The translations under genes and the position numbers were made by a program. The notes beneath the pieces were generated by a model that saw only the letters and a list, made by a program, of their open reading frames with translations, was not told where the DNA came from and did no database searches. This document shows, one piece after another, positions 1 through 9,176 of a stretch of DNA of 64,000 bases (its first letter is position 1; each line of letters begins with the position of its first letter). The stretch comes from Trichomonas vaginalis G3 (lineage: Eukaryota > Parabasalia > Trichomonadida > Trichomonadidae): the NCBI RefSeq assembly GCF_026262505.1, contig NC_067204.1:8093797-8157796 (forward strand). The letters are read 5' to 3'.

Positions 1-563
1 AGTTTTGATGATATCTCAAAATAATTAACAAGAATTAGAAATTCTAAATGCTTACAAATATATAATGCAATAAAGGTAGTTAAAGCTGTTTTCTATAACA
101 ACATTTCATATTAAGATAAAAATTATTGAATATTACCAAAATGGACGCCATCCACTGTGCATTTGTGCTAAGTTGTAGGGGACTATTGCTATCTTGATCA
201 GCTTTGCTGCTTGATCTTCGACTGACAAAGCCTTGTTTTCTTTGATTTTTCTCTTGCTCTCATTTCCCTGTTTGTTGTTTTGTCTCTTGGTTCGGCAAAC
301 AAAACTCTTCCTTTGTCAATAACTGATCCAGTGACTTCTGTCATTCCGACAAATGACATCTGATCTGTCTTTGTGCTCTTTAGGATCAACTAATAATTCG
401 TGGACGAATACTACAAGACTTTTTAAGTGTTGATGAGTGCATCTCTGAATGTTCCATCAGGTCCTGTTACTCTTTTGGCCTTGTATATTAAATTTGTTCA
501 TTTCAAATAAAAATAATTTTAAATAATAAAATATGAAAATAGAAAAATTTACAGATAATATAA
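1..563. other. AT-rich stretch, no convincing gene
   Basis: I see no intact gene here. On the minus strand, roughly 198-483, there is coding-looking sequence in changing frames: a 63-codon open stretch at 198-389 rich in Lys, Arg and Thr, and before it a short stretch reading TGPDGTFRDALINT. This could be the remains of a gene broken by frameshifts, but I do not recognise the family. Confidence 0.3.
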
Positions 564-2138
564 TTATTCGAGCTTTCTAGAAACAATATCATTCATATAA
601 TTAACGATCTTATCAGGTTGAATATTTGATTCGCCAACAATCTTGGAAATTCTTGTGGCAAATGGTTCAAAGATCTGACCATCCAATTTGGCCTCGCGTG
701 CATTGTTGATAAGTCCGCTAATTAACTCGGAAGAGCAAATAATTTCGCGTGGATACTTCTTAAAGAGAGAGAACGCAGAAATTTGTCTTGGTTTGTGTAC
801 AAATGACTCTAATTTATGGTATTTGATGTTCAAATCTTTGCTTGCTTCAGAAATCAAAGAAATATTATTTGTAATTTTTGAAGAAATGAGCTTTGAAGCA
901 TTCCTTATGTATGTTGGATCTGGTCTGACACCACCAGAGAACTTAAATAATGAAACTTTTCCATGTTCGGAAATAATATTTGATTTTGAAACGTTTGGAA
1001 TCAAAATATTGTAGTCGAACATGGCTCTTGCAGTTCCTTCAGCAAGTTTGGAGACCCATTCCTTGGAAATAATGTTAGGAGACTCAGATGGAACACGAGA
1101 TGTGATCATCATGTTTTTACTGACATATTTTGGTATAGGAACAGGAATTTCAAATGGGAAGTCATGTTTATCCGCGTTTTCGAGGATTTTTTCTGGAGAT
1201 CCTTGGATTTTGACACCTAATTTCGTTAATAATTGAATTCTTACGTTGGCTTCTTTGGTCATTGAGAATTCGAGGCGTTTTCTCATGGCTTGTGAGTAAT
1301 TTGCGAAAGTTCCGGTGAATGGAAGTAAATTAAAGAGAAATTCTGAACAATAGTATGGAATTAAGTCAATGGTTTGCATCCTCTTTTGCGTAGGTAAGAA
1401 TGCTGTAATAGAAATCGGTATTTTTCCAGTGAGAGTTCCATTAAAAGTAACAAGTCCGTTTTCGTTTCTTGTTGGCTGATTATCTAATGATTCAATGACC
1501 GAACTTGCTGGAATGTTGAAATCTTTTTCGAAAATTTCAAAGATTTTATTGCGAATTTGTAAATTTTGATTTTGCTGATCATAAAAGTCTGTGGAAGCTT
1601 GAAGTATCTGAGATGCAACTGATTCCTTTTCAAAGCCATCTTTATTTTCGTCCATATTGAAAGCTTTTGTAATCGTATTTATTAAAAGTTTCTTTTCGTT
1701 ATATATTCCGCCATTTCTTTGTAGCGTTAGATTAAAACGACGAAATGCACGTTTTTTACTGTTTTCGAGAGAGAAAAATTGAATTCCAAGATTTGACTTT
1801 GTAAAGAGAATTGAAACTAAGTAATCTGCTATGGAAATTGTACGAACAGTTTGATATCTATGGAGACGATTTAATCCTGCAAAGCCCTGACGAATAATAA
1901 ATTTTGAGTCTTTGTTTGAGAGAAGCCATGAAATAAGACTACCATTAAAAGCATTCCAGACTCCATCCAAAACATTTGTGTTTGAAACTTTATATAAAGG
2001 AGTATTATGGATTAAAAAATCGCCAAGAAAAGGATTTAAAGTAACAGGAGGCATAAGCTCTTTTGTGATATAGTTCTCGACGAACTCGCCCCATGATGGA
2101 CGCTTAATACTTAGATTTTCAATTGAAATTTCAACCAT
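564..2138 (-). CDS. Divergent ABC1/ADCK (UbiB-like) family protein, probably a pseudokinase
   Basis: A 524-residue protein starting at the ATG at 2138. I see no signal peptide. Residues about 175-402 follow the order of an ABC1/ADCK atypical kinase core: a segment resembling the N-lobe (SASIAQ/VAVK area), then DL, then RLEFSMTKEAN (288-298) where the family has ELDxxxEAxN, then a proline-rich PVPIPKYV segment, then PNVSKSN (381-387) where the family has DPHxGN, and LFKFSGG (397-403) where it has LIDFG. The KxGQ motif, ATP-binding Lys and metal-binding Asp are not visible. If the match is right, it is a catalytically dead member. The ABC1 family acts in mitochondrion-type organelles in coenzyme Q or lipid metabolism; a hydrogenosomal role would be guesswork. 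The alignment is by eye. Confidence 0.4.
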   Translation of the reverse strand: MVEISIENLSIKRPSWGEFVENYITKELMPPVTLNPFLGDFLIHNTPLYKVSNTNVLDGVWNAFNGSLISWLLSNKDSKFIIRQGFAGLNRLHRYQTVRTISIADYLVSILFTKSNLGIQFFSLENSKKRAFRRFNLTLQRNGGIYNEKKLLINTITKAFNMDENKDGFEKESVASQILQASTDFYDQQNQNLQIRNKIFEIFEKDFNIPASSVIESLDNQPTRNENGLVTFNGTLTGKIPISITAFLPTQKRMQTIDLIPYYCSEFLFNLLPFTGTFANYSQAMRKRLEFSMTKEANVRIQLLTKLGVKIQGSPEKILENADKHDFPFEIPVPIPKYVSKNMMITSRVPSESPNIISKEWVSKLAEGTARAMFDYNILIPNVSKSNIISEHGKVSLFKFSGGVRPDPTYIRNASKLISSKITNNISLISEASKDLNIKYHKLESFVHKPRQISAFSLFKKYPREIICSSELISGLINNAREAKLDGQIFEPFATRISKIVGESNIQPDKIVNYMNDIVSRKLE

Positions 2139-2230
2139 AATTTAAAAAAAAAATGTAAAATCGATTGAGCAATAGAAATAAAAAGAAATGATGATTATCT
2201 AGGTTACTTCTAAAAATTTAAAAATGTGAA

Positions 2231-2302
2231 GCCCCAATAGTATATCGGTTAGAACACATCCTTTACACGGATGGAAGGCCAGTTCGATTCTGGCTTGGGG
2301 CA
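2231..2302 (+). tRNA. tRNA-Val (anticodon TAC)
   Basis: A complete 72-nt cloverleaf. The acceptor stem is GCCCCAA (2231-2237) with TTGGGGC (2295-2301), and A2302 is the discriminator. The anticodon stem is CATCC/GGATG around loop TTTACAC, with anticodon TAC at 2264-2266, reading GTA valine codons. The T arm is GCCAG-TTCGATT-CTGGC and contains the B box; the D arm holds TATCGGTTAGAAC. There is no intron. CCA is not encoded, as expected in eukaryotes. Confidence 0.95.
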
Positions 2303-2303
2303 C

Positions 2304-2310
2304 TTTTTTT
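2304..2310 (+). terminator. RNA polymerase III oligo-T terminator of tRNA-Val
   Basis: A run of seven T starts two bases after the tRNA discriminator base. This is the usual Pol III termination signal. Confidence 0.85.
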
Positions 2311-2694
2311 CTATTAATCAATTTTTTTTCTCTCAATATTGTTGAATTTATCATGAATAGTTTTTATTAGAGATTGCTCTTTCGCAAATTATCAAGCAGA
2401 AGACATTGTATTATCATTTTTGCAGTTCTGATAACCCTTTTATTTTATTAAATTATCCATTCACAAAACTGTTCCAGATATGGCAAACAAGAAATAAGTA
2501 GTGAATATTTTGTATGTGTTGATCATCGATCTAGATTTGTAGCGATTATGTTTGTTATTGAAGGAAAACAAGATGTAATTTCCAATATCAAACCTATATA
2601 AAGTGAAATTTTAAAATGATATTAAATTGTAAAGATATTTATTAACTAAATTCGAAGATCAAATTCTTCCAAAAATTATTTTTGAAAAAAAGTG

Positions 2695-4959
2695 ATGCAA
2701 ATGACTGAAGGCGAAAAACAAGTTTATCGAGTCCAAATTGTTGACCTCCAAGTCATATTTCCATATAGAATGATATACTCTGAGCAAAAGAGCTTAATGG
2801 AACAGATTAAACTCTCACTTGACGCACGAGGTCCATTTGTTTTTGAAACTCCACCAGGAATTGGCAAATTGATTGCAGTATTTTCTATTTACTTAGAATA
2901 CTTATCGAAACATCCGGATATTGGCCCAATTGTTTATTCTACAGACACTTATCAGTCATATTTGCGTGCTTTTGAAGCTTTTCAAATAGTTGTTAAGGCA
3001 AGAGAAGCAGACCCAGATCCATTTAACAAATCAATTACAGCTATTTCTTTAGGATCAAAACATTTTCAGTGTATAAATAAAACAGTGAAAGAGAGTGATG
3101 ACATCGAAGACCTGTGCTTCAACAATACATGCTCATGGAGTCGTACCCACTGTGATTATTTTGGAAATGTACCTGATCAATACCAAAGAATTAACTCTAT
3201 CGATAGTTTTAATGAATTTTGCAAGGAATGCAATGCATGCCCATATTACGCATCACGTGCTATCCTTCATAACTTCAAAGTTATCTTTATTTCAAATTCT
3301 GAATTATTAAATCCAAAATCTCCTTCAAGAATTCTCCAAAGACTTCCAGATACAGCATCATTCATCTTCGACAACTCCCATTACCTCGATAAGGTCTGCT
3401 GCGACAATCTCAGTTCGTATTTAACTTTACCATTACTCGAACAAGCGAAAAGAGAGCTTGACAACCTGAAGAAGCGTGTTGAATCAACAAAGAATGACCA
3501 GAAATCGCAAGATCAATACGAAAACGTCGCAAAAGGTATTAAAATTCAAGATATTCTTGATTTAGGACCGAAAGTAAAGATCCCAGAACAAGATGGCTAC
3601 GTTTATTCGACTAAGTTCATGATCCCCATTGTCCCCTCCCATCAAACTAATCGAAATATCTGCGGAACTTTGTGGAATATGGATCATTTTCTTTTCAGAG
3701 TTGATTATTTGCTTAAATTCCTTGTTAATCTGCTTCCTTGTGATTCTGAACAGACGTTTACCAAGTATTCGTCCACAGAATTGCTTACATTAATGTATCA
3801 AGAGATATTTACCGAACCATTAGCTCTTTACTTCATGGGACCACGTCTATCGTACTATATAGCGTCAGAAGGTATCGACCAAGTACAAGAATTTGCCCCT
3901 CTTTACGCTGTTTTCAACTTTTGTTCACTTTTGGCCACTTACAACGAGTCTCTTTCGATTGTAGCGGACTTTAAGAACCCTATAGAGGCCCATGTACCTA
4001 TTGCTTCACTCCAATTATCATGTCATGATGCAAGTTTAGCGTTTTCGATGATAACTGACAAATTCCAGAATTTCTTTATTACTTCTTCAGCTCTTTTGGT
4101 TCCTGGCTTCTTCCCTGTGCTTCTAGGATTCAAACCGCTATCACAGATTGGCATGGTTTATTCTCCTCGCGATGAAAAAGGAAATTATAATTTAAATATT
4201 ATGACCATCAGCCACGGCAACGACCAACAGTCATTGGTTTGCTCTCCTAATGATGTAACAACTAATATTGGCATAGTTAGAAACATCATGGCCCTTTTAA
4301 TCGAATCATCCAAAGCAACTCCCGACGGAATGGTCGTTTTCTTCCCTTCTTTCAAGGTATTGAACACCATTGTCACTAAATGGCGCAACACGAACCAACA
4401 GGTTGACCTTTTGAACAACAAATTGATTTTCATTGAACAACCTGACCCAATGAAAGCTTCTCTTCTCTTAGATTCCTTCTACAGATCATTAGATAACATG
4501 AGAGGAGGCATTCTAATGTGCGTTGCCGGTGGAATTGTTGCAGATGCATTAGATCTCTCTAACCATCATTGCAGAACAGCTATTGCTTATGGATTCCCAA
4601 TGATGGAAACATATAATGATACTGTCGAGCTGAGAGCAGACTATTTGGACAAATACTTCCAATTTCCAACAACAAAGTTCATAAAATGGAATTCTCTTAG
4701 AAATGTAATCGCTTCCCTTGATACGATATTGAGTTCTAAAAGCGATTTTGCCACAATTTTGTTGGCCGATAAACGATACTCTGAAAGCGAAATTTTGAAC
4801 GAACTTTTACCAGCGTGGATGCAAAAAATCTTGACTCCAGATACAACAGGACAAGGAGTTGAAGAAGCAAAAGAAACAATGAGAAAATTCTTCTACAAAG
4901 CACATTCGTTCAAACCTGACCCGACATATAGGATAGATTTATCCACTCAAAAGAATTGA
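2695..4959 (+). CDS. XPD/Rad3-like helicase paralogue with degenerate motifs
   Basis: About 754 residues, close to XPD length. The ATG at 2695 is preferred over an in-frame GTG just before it, and GATCAAATTC lies about 35 bases upstream. XPD (ERCC2/Rad3) is the 5'-3' helicase subunit of TFIIH. The family layout is clear: FPYRMIYSEQ at the N-terminus, the Walker A region at 53-60 reading TPPGIGKL instead of SGTGKT, an iron-sulfur cysteine region (C127, C142/C147, C154, C183 in ACPYYASR), the Walker B/DEAH region reading FIFDNSHYLD, and a C-terminal helicase domain ending LLADKRYSESE...LPAWMQ. Motif VI (QxxGRxxR in the family) reads NVIASLDTILSS. ATPase and helicase function are therefore probably lost while the Fe-S fold is kept. 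It could be a structural TFIIH subunit or a spare paralogue. Confidence 0.8.
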   Translation: MQMTEGEKQVYRVQIVDLQVIFPYRMIYSEQKSLMEQIKLSLDARGPFVFETPPGIGKLIAVFSIYLEYLSKHPDIGPIVYSTDTYQSYLRAFEAFQIVVKAREADPDPFNKSITAISLGSKHFQCINKTVKESDDIEDLCFNNTCSWSRTHCDYFGNVPDQYQRINSIDSFNEFCKECNACPYYASRAILHNFKVIFISNSELLNPKSPSRILQRLPDTASFIFDNSHYLDKVCCDNLSSYLTLPLLEQAKRELDNLKKRVESTKNDQKSQDQYENVAKGIKIQDILDLGPKVKIPEQDGYVYSTKFMIPIVPSHQTNRNICGTLWNMDHFLFRVDYLLKFLVNLLPCDSEQTFTKYSSTELLTLMYQEIFTEPLALYFMGPRLSYYIASEGIDQVQEFAPLYAVFNFCSLLATYNESLSIVADFKNPIEAHVPIASLQLSCHDASLAFSMITDKFQNFFITSSALLVPGFFPVLLGFKPLSQIGMVYSPRDEKGNYNLNIMTISHGNDQQSLVCSPNDVTTNIGIVRNIMALLIESSKATPDGMVVFFPSFKVLNTIVTKWRNTNQQVDLLNNKLIFIEQPDPMKASLLLDSFYRSLDNMRGGILMCVAGGIVADALDLSNHHCRTAIAYGFPMMETYNDTVELRADYLDKYFQFPTTKFIKWNSLRNVIASLDTILSSKSDFATILLADKRYSESEILNELLPAWMQKILTPDTTGQGVEEAKETMRKFFYKAHSFKPDPTYRIDLSTQKN

Positions 4960-5934
4960 CATATTTGAATTTAATATATAAATAAACATATAGATTTATT
5001 AATACTTTATTTATATTTTTATATAATTTTCTTTATAATAGTTTGTTTCTTTACGAATTTAAATGAAGGATCTCGTATGGAGAAAAATCTTCTCCAATTC
5101 TAAAATTCGGTTTGGAGACACTTTACAAATTGTAAACCTCAAATTGGCAAAATATACATCTAAAAATCAGTCATATTCCTAAATTTTACTCGTTTTATGC
5201 TCAAGCTTGATATAGAGAAAGTACTTAACATTTATTTAAGAATTGGCAAATTATATCAAGGAATATTTTTGTAAATTCATAAATAATATAAATGAAAGTA
5301 ATCCACATAGAAATGTGAAAGCAAACTCCCTTAGGCTAACTGATTTTATTCGGAATCAATGAAAAATATTTTAGAAGTACTCCAAAATTTTATGGTTTTT
5401 GAATTTAAGCGACCAAAATTGTAATAAATAAAATATTCATTTAGTAATATTAGGAATAAACCTATGTTAAAAATCGTAAACCATTCAAAAAAAATTCTGA
5501 CATCGCCAAAAAATATTACTCGGTATATATTGCTTATAAACGTGAACATGAAATTTTTGGAAAATATTTCTGAAAGAAAATACGTTATTTGACACTTTCG
5601 AAAAAAATTAAATTTCGAAAATTTTATTAAAATTTAAATATCTCGAAACTTTTGAATACTTTGTAATTTTTGGGATCGAGACTCTCGATCCAAGGTGATG
5701 TGATTTTTGCATCCCTGGGATGGACGATACACCCAAAGTGTCACCTTTTTGGGATAACATGAATTTGAAATATCATGAGAGTTCTGCAAACCATATGCAC
5801 AATATCTATTCAGCCTGACTTCTTGTATATATGAGTTAGACTTCTTAAATATTGTGCTTGAGGCGATATAAGCATTTCCGAGATTACCATCGTGCTCTAT
5901 AGTATGCTACTTCTCCCTGGTTCTAGCTCAGTTC
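4960..5934. other. AT-rich intergenic region
   Basis: No gene is supported. Short open stretches such as 5346-5549 on the minus strand are low-complexity AT. Around 5670-5760 there is a GC-richer patch (GATCGAGACTCTCGATCC, then GGGATGGACGATACACCC) that looks like a decayed repeat end. Confidence 0.5.
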
Positions 5935-6720
5935 CAAGGATATTGGCGTTCAAGGATTTGGCAAGGTCCTTCCGAATTCTCTCATTCGATGAGAGATTTC
6001 GGAAGAATCTTGCCTTAAAGTACTCCAACTCTTGTTCTTTTGTTCCTAAATAGTGAGAAAAGTTATTTGACTACTTAAGGTAGAGATTATCCGAGGTCCC
6101 TCATTTGATGAGAGGCCTCGGATAATCTCTGCCTTAAAATTGTACACTTGTAGTCCATGAGAGTGTAAGTATACATTGATAGGACAGCTTTCTTCTGAAG
6201 TCTTAGATTTGATGAGAACCTCAGAAGAAAACTGTCCTATTTTATAGTAAAAGGAGTTTCAGGAGCTCCAAAGCTCCCTTTCGTAAGGATTAGGAGCTTT
6301 GGAGCTCCTGGTTCGTAGATGTGTTTCGCATCTTTCATCAGCAAAGGACATTTACCATCTGGGACTCTGTTGATGGAGACTCAGGAGCTCCAAAGCTCCC
6401 TTTAGTAAGGATTAGAAGTTTTGAAGCTCCTGGTTCGTAGACGTGTTTCGCATCTTTCATCAGAAGAGGCCCAAATGGTAAATAGCCTCTGCTGATGAGC
6501 TTCAGGAGCTCCAAGGCTCCCTCTCGTAACGATTAGGAGCTTTGTAGCTCCTGAAGGTAAGGTAGGATTGCTCTGATCTCTAATCAGTAGATGCCATGCC
6601 TCATTATGAACTCTACTGACAAGAGATCAAGAGCTCCAAGGACTCCCTTTTGAGTTAGTGGCGTTCTCACCATTTAGTAGGATTGCTGATCCTACTAATG
6701 AAGTGATCACTTAGTATACG
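5935..6720. repeat. Array of long imperfect hairpins with an internal tandem repeat
   Basis: At least six strong stem-loops follow one another. 5960-6014 has a stem of about 26 bp with 3-4 mismatches (GGCAAG...CTTGCC). 6075-6137 has a stem of about 29 bp (TTAAGG...CCTTAA). 6179-6240 is closed by ATAGGACAG/CTGTCCTAT. 6260-6310, 6382-6431 and 6500-6556 are three related hairpins closed by CAGGAGCTCC and repeated at a period of about 120 bp. Further stems lie at 6571-6630 and 6674-6702. The first three share a loop region of the type CTCATTYGATGAGAG. There are no ORFs. These could be structured RNA, precursors of small RNAs, or a cluster of fold-back elements. Confidence 0.75.
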
Positions 6721-7343
6721 TTTTGAATAAATTGAATTTTTTTTTAGAATTTAGTATTTTTTATAGACATCACATGTATATTATAAATACATAAATATAT
6801 TCTTTAATTCAAAAAATTCAATTCGGTTTTGGGATGGGTATCCCAGCCCCAAGTATTCAATTTTATTCAATTTTTTAAGAATTTTGGGTTGGGATGCCCA
6901 GACCAAAACAAGCTTTATATTTTGATGTGTAGATACGTATGTGTGCATCATTGTTGTGTTATATATTATGTTTTTAATGAAAAAAAAAATCTGATTCAAA
7001 AAAAATTATCACTAATTAGTTGATAATATAAAGAAAAAATAGATAAATTGTATGTTTTGAGAGTATTTATCCACATTCACTCATATGAATTTCATTAAAT
7101 AGTGTCTTTTTACTCCAAAATTTATTTTGAATTATTGAAATTAAAGAAAAAAAATTAGAAAAATTTCTCGAAATTTTTATTTTCAAAAAAATTTGGATTT
7201 TATATTGAAAACTGACACTGGGAGGACGATAGGGCTGGGATTGGAGATACCCCGCTCACTTGGGAAAAATACGGATCTATAATCGAGAGTTATTAAAATA
7301 TTTTAGCTAAATCCTTTATTTTTATGCAAGTTATGTCTTTTAA
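6721..7343. other. AT-rich host flank of Maverick 1
   Basis: I see no gene. An imperfect inverted repeat at about 6830-6905 (GGGATGGGTATCCCAGCCCC and GGTTGGGATGCCCAGACC) makes the two overlapping short open frames there unlikely to be coding. A second GC-richer patch at 7210-7255 resembles the one at 5690-5750. Confidence 0.5.
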
Positions 7344-7349
7344 TTCAGT
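7344..7349. repeat. Target-site duplication, left copy (TTCAGT)
   Basis: Identical to 21380-21385 at the far end of the element. Six base pairs is the usual Polinton duplication length. Confidence 0.9.
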
Positions 7350-7968
7350 AGTAGTATATATTGATGGGTTTTGTGACTTTTTTTGTAAACGTAAGAATTC
7401 ATACAATATTGAACGATTTTGTATCATTTTTTTTAACATATGAAGTAAAAAATGTATGAATTCTTACGGTTTTTATTCTTACGTTTTTGAATAAATCAAG
7501 ATTTAAAAAATTTTCAAAATTGTAAGACATTTACACTCAGCCCATACATAATGAAATAAAAAATAATTTTTTTAAAAAAATAAACACATTAATTTTTAAC
7601 ATTAATTTTAAAATAATTTATTTTTTTATTCTTACATAAATGACCCAACAAGTAAAACCAGATAAAGTGGATAATAGAATTTTAGAGGATGGTGTTCCTG
7701 TTTACATTCAAAGATTTAAAGGAAAACAATATTACAGAATGATAAATCCTGAATATGTGAAACATTTATTTAAAAAGGAAGATTGTGAATTATTAAACGT
7801 TAATGATTATGAAAATACTAAATCAAAACTGAGATATAAATATATTGGAAGTGATGAAAGGTGTAAAGATAAAGTTTATACAGTTTCATATAATGAATGA
7901 AAGATTCACTACCATAATGAAATAAAAAAATAAAAAAAATAAAAAATAAACTTTAAAAATTCATGTCT
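7350..7968 (+). repeat. Maverick 1 left terminal inverted repeat (619 bp, carries a deletion)
   Basis: It matches the reverse complement of 20640-21379 over its whole length apart from two gaps: 6 bp (one ATAAAG unit) and about 115 bp. The larger gap lies exactly between two ATGAATG direct repeats in the right copy, so it looks like a microhomology deletion. The repeat itself contains an inner inverted repeat, CGTAAGAATTCATACA near 7389 and TGTATGAATTCTTACG near 7455, plus a third ATTCTTACG downstream. The same sequence recurs in the promoters of inner genes. Confidence 0.9.
7640..7900 (+). pseudogene. TIR-encoded protein, left copy, C-terminally truncated (86 aa)
   Basis: Identical in sequence to the first 85 or so codons of the right-end gene (20712-21089), apart from loss of one two-residue DK unit. 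The 115-bp deletion in the left TIR removes the last 37 codons and brings in an early stop directly after SYNE. The family is not recognised. It is a small charged protein beginning MTQQVKPDKVDN, preceded by the element-type promoter sequence ATTCTTACATAA-ATG. It may still be expressed as a shorter product. Confidence 0.6.
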
Positions 7969-8002
7969 TACATTTTTTGAATAATTTATTTTTTTAATTC
8001 GT

Positions 8003-9115
8003 ATGAAAATGAGTGTCAAGACTAACGACGTTAAAAAATTGGGATTCACAAACGAGGAAATAAAGGATATATTAGAGGAGGCGAGTTATGAAGTTAATAA
8101 ATATCATTTAAGAAATTGTCAAAAATTCGCGGAGTTATTAAATGATTTAGATTATGATGGAAAAATGAATAAAGATGATGTTATAAATTTCTTATATCCC
8201 ACATCTGAAGAAGAAAAACCTAAAGAACCTGATGTTTTCCCTGAATATTATGAAGAACGGATTAAAGATGATGAATATGATGAAATTGAAAGACTGGAAA
8301 AAATAAGAGATGAAATAGATGAAAAAATTAAGGAATTAAGAGAAGTTGAAAAATATAATGAGAATGAAGTAGAGGGTTTAATGAATATCCCAGCTTCAGA
8401 ATCAGAAGTTCAAAAATCTCATGAAGAAAGATATAAAAATTACTTTTTGGAATCTACTAAAAATTTATTAGATGGTGAAATAGATGAAACACTTTCAGAA
8501 GAAGGCACAAAATTTATTCATAAACATAAGTTACAATTTATTGACGATGGAGATTATCCATGTATATTACTTTCACCTCCTCTTGATTCTGAAAAATTCA
8601 AAAAAGCACTGAAAAATGTAACATATGCAACAAATACGATTAAGAAAGAAGACCATGATATTTACACAAATTATTATTTAAATAAATGTACAGGTGTTGA
8701 TAAAGTTTTTGATTTGTTAGATAAAATATCAAAAGAAACAATTGGTACATATAAAATTTTGTGTGATTGTGGTTTCATTGTTGAAGATACTAATAATGTT
8801 TCATATGAAAGAACAGCACCGAAGGAAGATGAAGTGGAAAAGTCTATACCATTCGTTATTAAGAACATAAAAGATATGAAAACTTATAAACATTATATTT
8901 ATTCATTTATTTCAGAAAAAATGGAAGCAACCCATAAAACATCATCTCATCATTTTATAGCTATTCATACATTCCTTTTCAAAGTTGTGAAATTAAATAA
9001 GACAGGAATTAGATTTAATGTATCAGGGTACACATTCTTGAGTAAATTAAAATGTATTCGTCACGTCGCAGATGATAAAAATTTATGTGTTCTTAATTCA
9101 TTTTATGGACTTTAG
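8003..9115 (+). CDS. Maverick protein, N-terminal counterpart of the Mav2 gene at 62852 (370 aa)
   Basis: The start is ATG 8003 or ATG 8009, after the promoter-like run TTTTTTTAATTCGTATGAAA. The protein is acidic, with a Lys/Glu-rich coiled-coil segment at about residues 85-120. Its first 65 residues match the start of the Mav2 gene at 62852 (pattern L..EI+.LL.EA...V.K then A..L.D...DG), and both genes end or continue at a similar DxNCxV segment. It lies directly before the PolB gene. In other Mavericks a long N-terminal region precedes PolB, so this may be that region as a separate or truncated gene. The exact function is not recognised. Confidence 0.6.
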   Translation: MKMSVKTNDVKKLGFTNEEIKDILEEASYEVNKYHLRNCQKFAELLNDLDYDGKMNKDDVINFLYPTSEEEKPKEPDVFPEYYEERIKDDEYDEIERLEKIRDEIDEKIKELREVEKYNENEVEGLMNIPASESEVQKSHEERYKNYFLESTKNLLDGEIDETLSEEGTKFIHKHKLQFIDDGDYPCILLSPPLDSEKFKKALKNVTYATNTIKKEDHDIYTNYYLNKCTGVDKVFDLLDKISKETIGTYKILCDCGFIVEDTNNVSYERTAPKEDEVEKSIPFVIKNIKDMKTYKHYIYSFISEKMEATHKTSSHHFIAIHTFLFKVVKLNKTGIRFNVSGYTFLSKLKCIRHVADDKNLCVLNSFYGL

Positions 9116-9176
9116 CCCTGGACTTTAAAAAATAAACTTTATTTTTATTTATTTTTTAATTTTTATTCTTACATAA

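Noticed and set aside
198..389. 63-aa minus-strand ORF in the first 563 bases
   Set aside because: No domain and neighbouring coding-like pieces are in other frames. Mentioned only as a possible decayed gene.
8674..8868. Antisense ORF in the Maverick 1 gene at 8003
   Set aside because: Shadow frame with no own start context.
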